Positions 26,257-34,216 of a stretch of 64,000 bases of DNA are shown here, piece after piece. The first letter of the stretch is position 1; each line of letters opens with the position of its first letter. Under the pieces are notes generated by a model that did not search any database, was not told the DNA's origin, and saw only the letters and a list, made by a program, of their open reading frames with translations. The DNA comes from Thauera sp. 2A1 (GTDB lineage Bacteria; Pseudomonadota; Gammaproteobacteria; Burkholderiales; Rhodocyclaceae): contig NZ_SSXV01000020.1 in the NCBI RefSeq assembly GCF_009469595.2, forward strand, positions 1 through 64,000. Reading direction: 5' to 3'. A program made the position numbers and the translations under genes.

Positions 26257-27146
26257 TTGAGCGCCCCGACCAGGCGGTCGATGGTGTCGTCGAAGAGGCC
26301 GAACAGGTCTTTCGCGCGCTCGTTGCCGCCGACGGTGAAGGGCACGACCACCACCGGCACTTTCGCCTCGCGCCCGAACCATTCCGCCGCCTGGGGCGAC
26401 TGGTAGGCGGCGACCAGCACCATCTTCGGCGCCGCGCCGGCGACCCGGCCGAGCAGCGTGCCGAGATACGCCACCGACGCTTCGACGCCGGGCTTGGGCT
26501 CGAGCGCCGCGACTTCCTTCAGCCCCAGCCAGTCCTCCAGGTAGGGGAAGGCCTTGTGCTGCACGACGACGGGCACGCCGCGCAGCGGCGCGGCCTGCTT
26601 TTCCCAGCGCGCGATCGCCGCCTGCCAGCGCTCGCTGAAGGCCTTCCAGTTGGCGCGGTAGGCGCTGGCGTCGGCCGGGGCAAGCTGCGCCATGCGCTCG
26701 GTGAGCGCGGCGCCGACGGCGAGGATGTTGCGCGGGTCGGTCTGGATGTGCGGGTTGCCGCCGGGGTGGATGTCGCCTTCGGCGCGGTCGAGCCGCGTCG
26801 GCACGTCCTTCATCGCCACCTGGCGCGCCGCCTCGAACAGGCCGGGCTGGCCGGTCTGGATGCGCGGGTTGCCGGATTCGCGCTGCAGCAGCGGCAGCCA
26901 GCCGATCTCCAGCTCGGCGCCGGTGGCGACCAGCAGGTCGGCGTTGCGCGCGCGGGCGATCAGCGACGGTCGCGCCTGGATGTGGTGCGGGTCCTGCAGG
27001 CCGCCGGTGGCGGTGAACACGTCCACCTTGTCGCCACCGATCTCGCGCGCCAGCGCGCCCCATTCCGGCACGGTGGCGAAGACGTTCAGGGCCGCCTGCG
27101 CGGGCAGGGCGAGCAGGCTCGCCAGCAGAAGGATCAGGAATCTCAT
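26253..27146 (-). CDS. ZnuA-type metal ABC transporter substrate-binding protein
   Basis: 297 aa. It has a Sec signal peptide (MRFLILLLASLLALPAQA, cleavage after A18) and GGAGAG before the ATG at 27146. Cluster A-I features include VPEWGALAREIGGDKV, DPHHIQARPSLIARARNADL, the metal histidines in DPHHIQ, PGGNPHIQTDPRN and VVQHKAFPYLEDWLG. The His-rich acidic loop found in many ZnuA proteins is absent, so zinc versus manganese remains open. It sits between a porin gene and the ZnuB-type permease gene. Confidence 0.92.
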   Translation of the reverse strand: MRFLILLLASLLALPAQAALNVFATVPEWGALAREIGGDKVDVFTATGGLQDPHHIQARPSLIARARNADLLVATGAELEIGWLPLLQRESGNPRIQTGQPGLFEAARQVAMKDVPTRLDRAEGDIHPGGNPHIQTDPRNILAVGAALTERMAQLAPADASAYRANWKAFSERWQAAIARWEKQAAPLRGVPVVVQHKAFPYLEDWLGLKEVAALEPKPGVEASVAYLGTLLGRVAGAAPKMVLVAAYQSPQAAEWFGREAKVPVVVVPFTVGGNERAKDLFGLFDDTIDRLVGALK

Positions 27147-27157
27147 CGCATCTCTCC

Positions 27158-28540
27158 TCAGTAGCGGTGGGCGCCGTGGGCGCCGAGGCTGACGATGTAC
27201 TGCAGCCAGAGCTGGTTGTCGGTGGCGTCGGGGCGCGACTGGTCGCGCGCGAACTGCAGGCGCAGGCGCGAGAACTCGGTCGGCGACCAGTCGAGCATCA
27301 GGCTGTTGCGCTGCGGCCGGTAGGACGCCAGTGTGGGGAAGTCGGCCGCCGACAGCAGCCCGTTCTTCACCAGGCCGATCGAGGTGGTGCCGGAGTCGAG
27401 CCGGTCGTAGCGGTAGCCGATGCGCCAGCGCGGCATGAACTGGTACACCGCCTGCGCGTAGAAGCCCGACTGGCGCGAGGCGTAGTCGCCGGCGAGGTTG
27501 TCGCCGTCCACGTCGTAGGCCAGCGAACCGCTCTCGTGGCGGTAGAAATACTCGCTCTGCAGCACCAGGTTGCGCTCGGTCGGGTTGCCGTTCGGCGCCC
27601 ATTTCCATACGAAGTCCGCGACCCAGGTGCGGCTGCGTCCCGAGATCGCGTTGGTGACGTCGGCGCCCGCGGCGTTGGTGTCGTCATAGGCGCGGTCGCG
27701 CGGCGACGTGGCGAGCAGCGACAGGCCGGCGCGCCAGTTGCTGGAGACGCCGACATCGCCGCCGAGATGGGCCGACAGCGTGCCGACGGTGACGCCATTG
27801 CTGTTGCGGTCGGTCGAGGGGAAGGGGCCGCCGCTGGCCAGTTCCGCGCCCAGTTCCACCATCAGGTCGGTCGGTGCCAGCCACTTGAGCTGCACGCCGT
27901 CGTTGCGTAACTGGCCGCCGAGCATGGCCTTGTACGCCAGCGGCGCATCGGCGAAGTCCCAGGTATGAGGATGCTGCCCGTTCAGGTAACCGATGCCGGA
28001 AAGGAAACGGCCGGCCTTCAGCGTGGCGCCGTGGCCCAGCCCCAGGGTCTGTATGTAGGCTTCCTCGACTTCGGCGCCGCCGCCTTCGGGCGGCAGCGCG
28101 ATCGTCAGTTGCCCGCGGAAGAGCTGGTCCACATTGGCCGACAGGCCGATTTCGGATTCGCCGACGCTGAAGCTGCGCCGCGGCGGGCCGAGCTCGTCGC
28201 CGGCCGGGACAAAGCCGCCGATCGAGTACTTGCGCGGATCCTGCGACAGGCGCGTATAGGTGCCGGACAGGATGGCGTAGATGCCCGGGTTGAACGCCGC
28301 CTCGCTGGCGGGTTTCTGGCTCGCGGCGACCGTGGCCTCGCGCGCCGAGCGCTCCGCCGCGCCAGCCTGGTTCTCCGCCTGGGCGAGCCTGGCCTCGAGC
28401 GCGGCGATGCGTTGTTCGTAGGATTCCCTGATCTGGCGGATCTCGTCGCGCAGGGCGTTCAGGTCGGCATCGGCGGCCGACGCGGGAAGGCTGGCCAGCA
28501 AGCCGGAGGCCGCCAGCACAGCGATGGATGTGCGGTTCAT
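27158..28540 (-). CDS. Outer-membrane porin-like protein of the zinc-type locus
   Basis: 460 aa. It has a signal peptide (ending ASLPASA near residue 22), then a coiled-coil stretch of 45 residues (LNALRDEIRQIRESYEQRIA, ALEARLAQAENQ). The remainder is a beta-barrel-like sequence with alternating aromatic strands and a terminal segment RLRLQFARDQSRPDATDN then LWLQYIVSLGAHGAHRY. Such proteins are found next to ZnuA/ZnuB-type genes and are assumed to let metal ions or metal complexes through the outer membrane. It is 11 bp upstream of the substrate-binding protein gene, so they are co-transcribed. Confidence 0.85.
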   Translation of the reverse strand: MNRTSIAVLAASGLLASLPASAADADLNALRDEIRQIRESYEQRIAALEARLAQAENQAGAAERSAREATVAASQKPASEAAFNPGIYAILSGTYTRLSQDPRKYSIGGFVPAGDELGPPRRSFSVGESEIGLSANVDQLFRGQLTIALPPEGGGAEVEEAYIQTLGLGHGATLKAGRFLSGIGYLNGQHPHTWDFADAPLAYKAMLGGQLRNDGVQLKWLAPTDLMVELGAELASGGPFPSTDRNSNGVTVGTLSAHLGGDVGVSSNWRAGLSLLATSPRDRAYDDTNAAGADVTNAISGRSRTWVADFVWKWAPNGNPTERNLVLQSEYFYRHESGSLAYDVDGDNLAGDYASRQSGFYAQAVYQFMPRWRIGYRYDRLDSGTTSIGLVKNGLLSAADFPTLASYRPQRNSLMLDWSPTEFSRLRLQFARDQSRPDATDNQLWLQYIVSLGAHGAHRY

Positions 28541-28600
28541 GCAGTTTTCCAGAGCGAATGACAGGGCGCATCCCGGGACGGGATGCGGGCCGGATGGGCG

Positions 28601-28921
28601 TCAGCTCGGGAAGACGGGCGGGGCGCGGCTGCGGTAGGGGGCGCGGACTTCGAGGCTGGGCAGCGGCGGCAGCGGCTGCTCGCCCTGCACATCCGCCAGC
28701 TTCGGCGCATCGAGCGGCGCGTGCGCGGGCGGTGGTGCCCCCTGGATGCCGGACAAGGCCAGGCAGGTGGCGCACGCCGCGCCCAGGTCCTTGCCATCCT
28801 TGGAACCGCCCGCGGCATGGGAGATCTCGTGTGCCGCCACCAGCGCCTGCCCGAAGACCAGCACCAGCGCGAGCAGCAGCATCTGCCAGCGTTGGAGAAA
28901 GTTCTTGTGGGGGACGCGCAT
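28601..28921 (-). CDS. DUF2946-like small periplasmic protein
   Basis: 106 aa from the ATG at 28921. A hydrophobic N-terminal segment (LLLALVLVFGQALVAAHEISH) is followed by a short periplasmic part with CATC and then a proline-rich tail. The HE..H and CxxC residues next to the membrane segment are typical of DUF2946 proteins that accompany metal-uptake porin genes. It is first in the porin-ZnuA-ZnuB gene run, 60 bp upstream of the porin. The ribosome site is weak. No recognisable Zur operator was found in the 180 bp upstream. Confidence 0.7.
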   Translation of the reverse strand: MRVPHKNFLQRWQMLLLALVLVFGQALVAAHEISHAAGGSKDGKDLGAACATCLALSGIQGAPPPAHAPLDAPKLADVQGEQPLPPLPSLEVRAPYRSRAPPVFPS

Positions 28922-29103
28922 GGGTGCCAGAGGAAGGATCCGGTCGGGGAGGTCGCGCGATTCTAGCAGCGCAGCGCAGGTGCGCAGAGGCGACAAGTGG
29001 TCCGCGGCCAGCTAATTTGGAAGCAGCAGGCCGGACGCGGTGGACGGCGCGATTCAAGCGCACATCGTGATCGTCGAAATGTGAAAGTCGAAGGAGGACC
29101 GTG

Positions 29104-29748
29104 ATGAGCCAGACGACGCCGAGCGCGAGCAACGTCATTGCCGACCCCGCGCAGACGCTGCAGACCTTCGATCTGCTCGACCTGCAGCGATACACGCCGG
29201 AGAAGGCCTTCTCGACCAACGCGAGCAAGGATTTCCATCTCTTCTACGTCGGCCGAGACGATGTGCACGAGATCCTCAAGCACGTGCTGTCGCGGGTCAG
29301 CGTATCGCTCTACATCAACATGTTCGGCTTCGACGACGAGGAGCTGAACGACGTGCTGTGGTCGCTGGCGGGCGATCCGAGCGTGACGATGCTGATCACC
29401 CTCGACAAGAGCCAGGCGGGCGGGGTGCACGAGAAGAAACTGCTCGATTCCGACATCGCCAAGGATCCGGTGCGTTTCAGCACGCATTTCGCAATCGGCG
29501 AGTCGGCGACGCACCAGATCAGCCACACCAAGGGTTTCGTCGCCGATGGCAGGGTGGGGGGAGAAGGCTCGACGAACTGGTCGACGAGCGGCGAGGGGAC
29601 CTTCGTCGTCAAGGGCAAGCCCGGCGGCGCGGGCTACAAGGCCCAGAACAACACGCAGTCCATCTTCACCGATCCTGATACGATCAATCGCTTCCAGACC
29701 GAACTCATCGCCGAACACCTGGCCGCGATACGCCAGCAGGGCAAGTAG
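29104..29748 (+). CDS. Phospholipase D-like (single HKD motif) protein
   Basis: 214 aa with AAGGAGG 6 nt before the ATG. A single HxK(x4)D motif is present as HTKGFVAD, followed by GGEGSTNWS, the GSxN signature of the PLD superfamily. One motif per chain, as in the Nuc endonuclease, means the active site would be completed by dimerisation. No signal peptide is visible, so it is probably cytosolic. Substrate, DNA or lipid, cannot be told; the following lipid-phosphatase and kinase genes hint at lipid but a nuclease is equally possible. Confidence 0.8.
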   Translation: MSQTTPSASNVIADPAQTLQTFDLLDLQRYTPEKAFSTNASKDFHLFYVGRDDVHEILKHVLSRVSVSLYINMFGFDDEELNDVLWSLAGDPSVTMLITLDKSQAGGVHEKKLLDSDIAKDPVRFSTHFAIGESATHQISHTKGFVADGRVGGEGSTNWSTSGEGTFVVKGKPGGAGYKAQNNTQSIFTDPDTINRFQTELIAEHLAAIRQQGK

Positions 29749-29802
29749 GCAGGACCGTTCGCGCAGGTCCGCGCGGGCTGCGTCCGTCCAGGGGGGCGGG
29801 AC

Positions 29803-30480
29803 ATGTCGCGACAATGGCTGGAACTCCGGTTCCTGGGGGGCGTGCTCGCCGCTGCTTCCGCAATGTGGCTTTTCATCGAGGTCGCCGAGGAGGTCGTCGA
29901 AGGCGATGCGCGGGCGATCGACACGGCGATCCTGATGTTCTTTCGCACGCCCGCCGATCCCGTCGACCCGGTCGGACCGCGATGGCTGGAGGACTTGGCG
30001 CGCGACCTGACCGCACTCGGCAGCCCGGTCGTGCTGGGCATCATCGTGGGGGTGACCTGCCTTTTCCTGCTGCTCGCCGGGCGGCATCGAACATCGCTGT
30101 TCGTCCTCGGCGCGACCGCCAGCGGTGGCATCGCCAGCACCCTGCTCAAGCTCTCCTTCAATCGTCCGCGCCCCGATCTGGTGCCGCACACCCTCTACGT
30201 TTCGTCGGCCAGCTTTCCCAGCGGGCATGCGATGATCTCGGCGCTTGTCTATCTCACGCTCGGTGCCCTGGTGGCGCGCCTCGTCCGTGGTCGGCGGCTG
30301 AAGCTCTATGTGCTTTCCGTCGCCGTGCTGCTTTCCGGGCTCGTCGGACTGACCCGCGTCTACCTGGGCGTGCATTGGCCCAGCGACGTCGTCGGCGGCT
30401 GGGCGGCAGGCGCCGCCTGGGCACTCGGATGGTGGGCGGCCGCGCAGCTCATCCATCTGGGAGAGGAGACCGAAGGATGA
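29803..30480 (+). CDS. PAP2 family lipid phosphatase
   Basis: 225 aa with about five to six membrane helices. The three PAP2 motifs are present: KLSFNRPRP (KxxxxxxRP), SFPSGHAM (PSGH, catalytic His) and TRVYLGVHWPSDV (SRxxxxxHxxxD, with Thr for Ser). It should dephosphorylate phosphatidate, phosphatidylglycerol phosphate or undecaprenyl pyrophosphate at the periplasmic face. The stop overlaps the start of the dgkA gene (ATGA), pairing a lipid phosphatase with a lipid kinase. Confidence 0.92.
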   Translation: MSRQWLELRFLGGVLAAASAMWLFIEVAEEVVEGDARAIDTAILMFFRTPADPVDPVGPRWLEDLARDLTALGSPVVLGIIVGVTCLFLLLAGRHRTSLFVLGATASGGIASTLLKLSFNRPRPDLVPHTLYVSSASFPSGHAMISALVYLTLGALVARLVRGRRLKLYVLSVAVLLSGLVGLTRVYLGVHWPSDVVGGWAAGAAWALGWWAAAQLIHLGEETEG

Positions 30481-30821
30481 AGGGCCAGACCTTGTTTCGC
30501 CGCCTCGGCTTCGCGCTGTCCGGCCTGGGCTTCGCCATCGCCCGCGAGCGCAGTTTCCGCACTCACCTGCTGGCGACCGCCTTCGTCCTGCTGGCGCTGC
30601 TGCTCATCCGGCCGGAGCCGCTGTGGTGGGCGGTCGCGGTATTGGCGATCGGCCTGGTGCTGGTCGCCGAACTGCTGAACACGGCGGTGGAGACCCTGTC
30701 CGACCGGCTGCATCCGGAGCGGCATCCCGAGATCCGTGTGGTGAAGGACGTCGCAGCAGGCGCGGTGCTGCTCGCCAGCACGATTGCGGTGGTGGTCGCG
30801 GTGATCTTCCTGCTGCGCTGA
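30477..30821 (+). CDS. dgkA: Diacylglycerol kinase
   Basis: 114 aa, with three membrane helices. The family active-site stretch is AELLNTAVETLSDRL, with the catalytic Glu pair (ExxNTAxE), followed by RVVKDVAAGAVLLA. It phosphorylates diacylglycerol (or undecaprenol in some bacteria) in the inner membrane. Coupling to the PAP2 gene suggests a phosphorylation/dephosphorylation pair in lipid recycling. Confidence 0.95.
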   Translation: MKGQTLFRRLGFALSGLGFAIARERSFRTHLLATAFVLLALLLIRPEPLWWAVAVLAIGLVLVAELLNTAVETLSDRLHPERHPEIRVVKDVAAGAVLLASTIAVVVAVIFLLR

Positions 30822-30871
30822 ACCGGGCTGCCGCCGTGCAGGTGAAATGGGGCGCGGAGGCGCCGTAGCAT

Positions 30872-30919
30872 CTCTACCAGGAGGAAATCTTCGGCCCGGT
30901 GCTGTGCGTGGCGCGCGGC
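30872..30919 (+). pseudogene. 16-codon aldehyde dehydrogenase remnant
   Basis: One frame of this short gap reads LYQEEIFGPVLCVARG. EEIFGPVL is the near-invariant motif of aldehyde dehydrogenases, and EIFGPVLCV is typical of methylmalonate-semialdehyde dehydrogenase. No start codon or further homologous sequence remains, so this is a relic of a deleted gene at the junction between the dgkA and HD-GYP genes. Confidence 0.55.
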
Positions 30920-30925
30920 CCTCTG

Positions 30926-32185
30926 CTACAGGCCGAAATGAAAGCGCACGCGCTCCTCCAGCAGGCGGCGCGTGTCTTCCTCGCTGGCGGCGGCCAGGTG
31001 CTCGAAGATCTCGCGTGCAATGGGCGTGAATGCGGCCATCACCTCGGGATCGAAGTGCCTGGCGGTGTCGCGCTGCAGGATGGACATCGTCGTGTCGAAG
31101 TTCAGCGCCTCCTTGTACGGCCGCCGCGAGCACAGCGCATCGAACGCATCGGCCACCGCGAAGATGCGCGCCGGCAGCGGAATGCCGTCGCCCGACAGGC
31201 GGCGCGGGTAGCCTGAACCATCCCACTTCTCGTGGTGGGCGGCGACCACCGCGACCGCCTCGTCGAGCCAGCCGATGCCGGTGACGATCTCCTCGCCATG
31301 GCCGACATGCGTGTGCATGATTTCCGTCTCGTCGGTGTCCAGCGCCCCCGGTTTCAGCAGGATGGCATCGGGGATGCTGATCTTGCCGATGTCGTGCAGG
31401 AAGCTGCCGACGATCAGCGACTGCATCGCGCGTTCGCGCAGGCCGAGGCGCTCGGCGATGCGGGTGGCGATCCACGCGACGCGGAAATTGTGCGCGCCGG
31501 TGTCCGAGTCGCGCTTGGCGATGGCGCGGCCGAGCGCCTCCATCATCGACAGGTGGGAATCGAGGATTTCGCGCGTCTTGCGCTCGTTGTCCGCCGACAG
31601 GTGCACCACCACCGGGTAGATGGCCAGCCCGCACAGCAGCGAAGCCAGGCCTACCATCAGCGCCGTCGCCACCGCATGGTGCAGGATCTCCCGTTGCTGC
31701 CACGCCGACACGACCCGCACGCCCTCGAAATAGCCCGAGACGCCTCCGCTGCCGCCGGCCAGTCCGCGCAAGGGGACGAACACGCGCAGCACCCAGCGAC
31801 CGTCGGCGAGGTGGAAGCTGTCGTCGGTGGCCTGGCCGTCCATGGGACGCAGGTGGCCCGGCAGTTGCGCCTCGACCTTGCGCCCGTCCGCCGTCATCGC
31901 GGTGGCGAGGCGCAGGCCGTCGAGATCGTAGATCTCGGCGATGTCGAACAGCCCGCCGGTGAGCAGGGCCGCAGCCTGTTCCGCGTTCTGCCGCGCCAGC
32001 GGCCCACTGAGTGCGATGGGGCCGAGGTGGTGCAGCAGGCGGCCCGACTCCTCGACGGCCAGCGCGACCGTCGCCTGCTCCGCCTGCTCGTGTGCGACGA
32101 GGCCGGCGATGGGGCTGGCCACTGCGGTGAGCAGCAGGCTGACGACGGCGATGCGGACGGCGGTGCGCTGGTTGAAGGAGTTCAT
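30926..32185 (-). CDS. HD-GYP domain cyclic-di-GMP phosphodiesterase, membrane sensor
   Basis: 419 aa from the ATG at 32185. Two membrane helices (about residues 10-30 and 170-195) enclose a periplasmic sensor region of about 140 residues. The C-terminal half is an HD-GYP domain: FLHDIGKISIPDAILLKPG, HTHVGHGEEI, AAHHEKWDGSGYPRRLSG (with GYP) and ARIFAVADAFDAL. It should hydrolyse cyclic di-GMP in response to a periplasmic cue. It is transcribed away from the PepSY gene. Confidence 0.93.
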   Translation of the reverse strand: MNSFNQRTAVRIAVVSLLLTAVASPIAGLVAHEQAEQATVALAVEESGRLLHHLGPIALSGPLARQNAEQAAALLTGGLFDIAEIYDLDGLRLATAMTADGRKVEAQLPGHLRPMDGQATDDSFHLADGRWVLRVFVPLRGLAGGSGGVSGYFEGVRVVSAWQQREILHHAVATALMVGLASLLCGLAIYPVVVHLSADNERKTREILDSHLSMMEALGRAIAKRDSDTGAHNFRVAWIATRIAERLGLRERAMQSLIVGSFLHDIGKISIPDAILLKPGALDTDETEIMHTHVGHGEEIVTGIGWLDEAVAVVAAHHEKWDGSGYPRRLSGDGIPLPARIFAVADAFDALCSRRPYKEALNFDTTMSILQRDTARHFDPEVMAAFTPIAREIFEHLAAASEEDTRRLLEERVRFHFGL

Positions 32186-32303
32186 GGTGTCCGTATCCGG
32201 GGCCACGCTGCAGTCTAGGCCAGGACCGGCACGACGTGCCGACCCGGCAGCGGCCGCGTGATCCGCCTGGTGATGATCCGCATGTCGATGCGCCCGGGGC
32301 TCT

Positions 32304-32341
32304 TTCAGCACCGCTTCAGTTTCGCTTCAGAGTGGGTTCAG
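32304..32341. promoter_or_regulatory. Four TTCAG direct repeats at 11-bp period (OmpR-type sites)
   Basis: TTCAG begins at exactly 32304, 32315, 32326 and 32337, giving four direct repeats one helical turn apart, ending 61 bp before the PepSY gene start. Two such half-sites form the usual recognition element of OmpR/PhoB-family response regulators; four suggest two dimers. The gap also separates the HD-GYP gene, whose start is 119 bp away, so either gene could be controlled. Confidence 0.6.
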
Positions 32342-32402
32342 GGGCGGTGTGGAGAATGTGCCTCATGCCAGACCGGCATGCGACCACCCGAAGGAGACTG
32401 AC

Positions 32403-32810
32403 ATGAAAACCCGCTACCTCGTTGCCGCCACCGCCGCCCTGCTGATCGGCGCCCCCGCGTTCGCCGGCCCGCAATGCACGACCGCTGCGCCCACCACCTG
32501 GATGACGCAGCAGCAGATGCTGCAGAAGCTGGTCGACACCGGCCACACGATCGAGCGCTTCCTCGTCACCAAGGGGAACTGCTACGAGATGTACGGCTGG
32601 GACAAGGACGGCCACCGCGTCGAGATCTATCACAACCCGGTTGACGGCCAGGTCGTCAAGGCGCGGACCTCGACTTCCGTGTCGACCACCACTCCGACCA
32701 CGACCACCACTCCGACCACGACCACCACTCCGACCACGACCACCACTCCGACCACGACCACCACTCCGACCACAACGACCACGGCCACCACTCCGACCCG
32801 GACGATGTGA
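32403..32810 (+). CDS. Secreted PepSY-like protein with Thr/Pro repeat tail
   Basis: 135 aa with AAGGAG before the ATG. A signal peptide is cleaved after AFA (residue 21). The mature part is a short PepSY-type domain (WMTQQQMLQKLVDTGHTIERFLV, CYEMYGWDKDGHRVEIYHNPVDGQVVK). The C-terminal 45 residues are almost pure Thr with regular Pro (TTTTPT repeats), encoded by an 18-bp tandem repeat. PepSY proteins before a cytochrome b561 gene are common in betaproteobacteria and are often under two-component control. Confidence 0.88.
   Translation: MKTRYLVAATAALLIGAPAFAGPQCTTAAPTTWMTQQQMLQKLVDTGHTIERFLVTKGNCYEMYGWDKDGHRVEIYHNPVDGQVVKARTSTSVSTTTPTTTTTPTTTTTPTTTTTPTTTTTPTTTTTATTPTRTM
32691..32798 (+). repeat. 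18-bp tandem repeat inside the PepSY gene
   Basis: The unit ACTCCGACCACGACCACC starts at 32691, 32709, 32727, 32745 and 32763 with a degenerate sixth copy. It keeps the reading frame and encodes TPTTTT. Copy-number changes by slippage would vary tail length without a frameshift. Confidence 0.85.
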
Positions 32811-32881
32811 TGAGCAGCACACCGGCCGGTGCCGCACCCGCGCGCCTGGCGGGCGGCACCGGCCGCCAGGAGATCTCGACC

Positions 32882-33436
32882 ATGACCGAACTCGTACCGA
32901 ACCGCCCGACCCGGGTGTGGGACCCTTTCGTACGCATCTTCCACTGGAGCCTGGTGGCGTGCGTGCTGCTGAACTTCTTCGTCGTCGATGACGGCGAGAC
33001 GCTGCACATCTGGCTCGGCTACACCGCCACCGGGCTGGTGATGGCGCGCATCGTGTGGGGCTTCGTCGGCACCCGGCATGCGCGCTTCGCCGATTTCTTC
33101 CCCACGCCGGCGCGGCTGCGCGCGCATCTGGCGGGGCTCGTCACCGGCCGGCGCGAAGTCCACGAAGGGCACAACCCGCTGGGCGCGCTGATGATGCTCG
33201 CGCTGATGGCGCTGGTCCTGGGGCTGGGCGCGTCGGGCTGGATGCTGACGCTGGATGCCTATTGGGGCGCCGAATGGCTGGAGGAAGTGCACGAGGCGCT
33301 GGCGTCCATCCTGATCGCGCTGGCCGGCCTGCACGCGGCGTCCGCGATCGTGATGGGCCGGCTCGAGCACACCAACCTCGTCGGCGCGATGGTCACCGGG
33401 ATCAAGCTGCGCCGCGGGCGAGGCGGCGCGGACTGA
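32882..33436 (+). CDS. Cytochrome b561 family protein
   Basis: 184 aa from the ATG at 32882, which has AGGAG upstream; an ATG at 32810 overlapping the PepSY stop would add 24 residues. The N-terminal motif TRVWDPFVRIFHWSLVACVL has the first heme His. Four membrane helices follow, with further His residues in LHIWLGYTA, EVHEALASIL and LHAASAI. It is an inner-membrane di-heme electron carrier, perhaps moving electrons from quinol to periplasmic proteins. It is next to the PepSY gene and convergent with the CcdA-type gene. Confidence 0.9.
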   Translation: MTELVPNRPTRVWDPFVRIFHWSLVACVLLNFFVVDDGETLHIWLGYTATGLVMARIVWGFVGTRHARFADFFPTPARLRAHLAGLVTGRREVHEGHNPLGALMMLALMALVLGLGASGWMLTLDAYWGAEWLEEVHEALASILIALAGLHAASAIVMGRLEHTNLVGAMVTGIKLRRGRGGAD

Positions 33437-33466
33437 GCGGCGCGCCGGTCGCCACCGCCACGGTGC

Positions 33467-34198
33467 TCAGTAGCGTGTGGTGAGATCCGTCAGCCATTGC
33501 GGCGACGCCCCCACCGCCCAGGCTTCGAAGCGCTTGTCCGCGCCGGTGAGGATGGCGAGGCCAAGCACCAGCATCAGCGCGCCCAGCACCTGCTTGCCCG
33601 CACCGCCGGCGCCCAGCAGGCGCTTGCGCCAGCGCGGCGACAGGCCGCGCGCCGCGAGCAGACCCAGCACCACCAGCGGTGTGCCGGCGCCGATGCCGAA
33701 GAGACCCATCAGCAGCCCCACCTGCTGCAGTTGCGAGCCCTGCGCGGCCAGCGTGGTCGCGGCGCCCAGCGTCGGACCGACGCAGGGCGTCCACACCACG
33801 CCCAGCAGCAGGCCGACCAGCAACTGCCCCTGCCAGCCGCCGGCGGTGATGCGCGCCATCGCGCCATGACCCGCGGCGGCAAGGCCCGCGGTCGCGACGG
33901 CGAAGCGCGCCTGCAGGGGTCTGGACAGCAGCACCACGCCCAGGGCCAGCAGCAGCACGGCGGCGAACTGCCTGAACACGCCCTGGTCGAGGCCGATCGC
34001 CACCCCGATGGTGGCGATGAACAGCCCCACCACCGAGAAGGACAGTGCCAGCCCCGCGGCCAGGGCGAGCGGTCCGCGCGGATGCTGGGCCGAGGCGCCG
34101 GCGATCAGGATGGGCAGCAGCGGCAGCACGCAGGGCGACAACGTTGACAGAACGCCGGCCCCATAGCCGAGCGCATAGGTTCCGATGCCGAATTCCAT
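33467..34198 (-). CDS. CcdA/DsbD-type transmembrane thiol-disulfide transporter
   Basis: 243 aa with six to seven membrane helices. Redox cysteines lie in LSTLSPCVLPLLP (C23) and VVWTPCVGPTLG, the two positions conserved in CcdA/DsbD membrane domains. Such proteins carry reducing power from cytosolic thioredoxin to periplasmic thiols. It follows a thioredoxin-like periplasmic protein gene by 18 bp, and the pair is preceded by a SigF-type promoter. The pair may keep periplasmic cysteines reduced under metal stress. Confidence 0.9.
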   Translation of the reverse strand: MEFGIGTYALGYGAGVLSTLSPCVLPLLPILIAGASAQHPRGPLALAAGLALSFSVVGLFIATIGVAIGLDQGVFRQFAAVLLLALGVVLLSRPLQARFAVATAGLAAAGHGAMARITAGGWQGQLLVGLLLGVVWTPCVGPTLGAATTLAAQGSQLQQVGLLMGLFGIGAGTPLVVLGLLAARGLSPRWRKRLLGAGGAGKQVLGALMLVLGLAILTGADKRFEAWAVGASPQWLTDLTTRY

Positions 34199-34216
34199 CG
34201 CCTCGCTCCCGGCAGA

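Noticed and set aside
27990..28016. Another GTAACC sequence inside the porin gene as a fourth SigF promoter.
   Set aside because: There is no CGAA at the 16-bp spacing, and it lies inside a coding region.
28922..29103. Zur operator before the zinc-type operon.
   Set aside because: No A+T-rich palindrome of the Zur type (GTTATANNNTATAAC-like) can be seen.
32691..32798. Tandem repeats as a CRISPR-like array.
   Set aside because: Units are contiguous without spacers and keep the reading frame of the PepSY gene.
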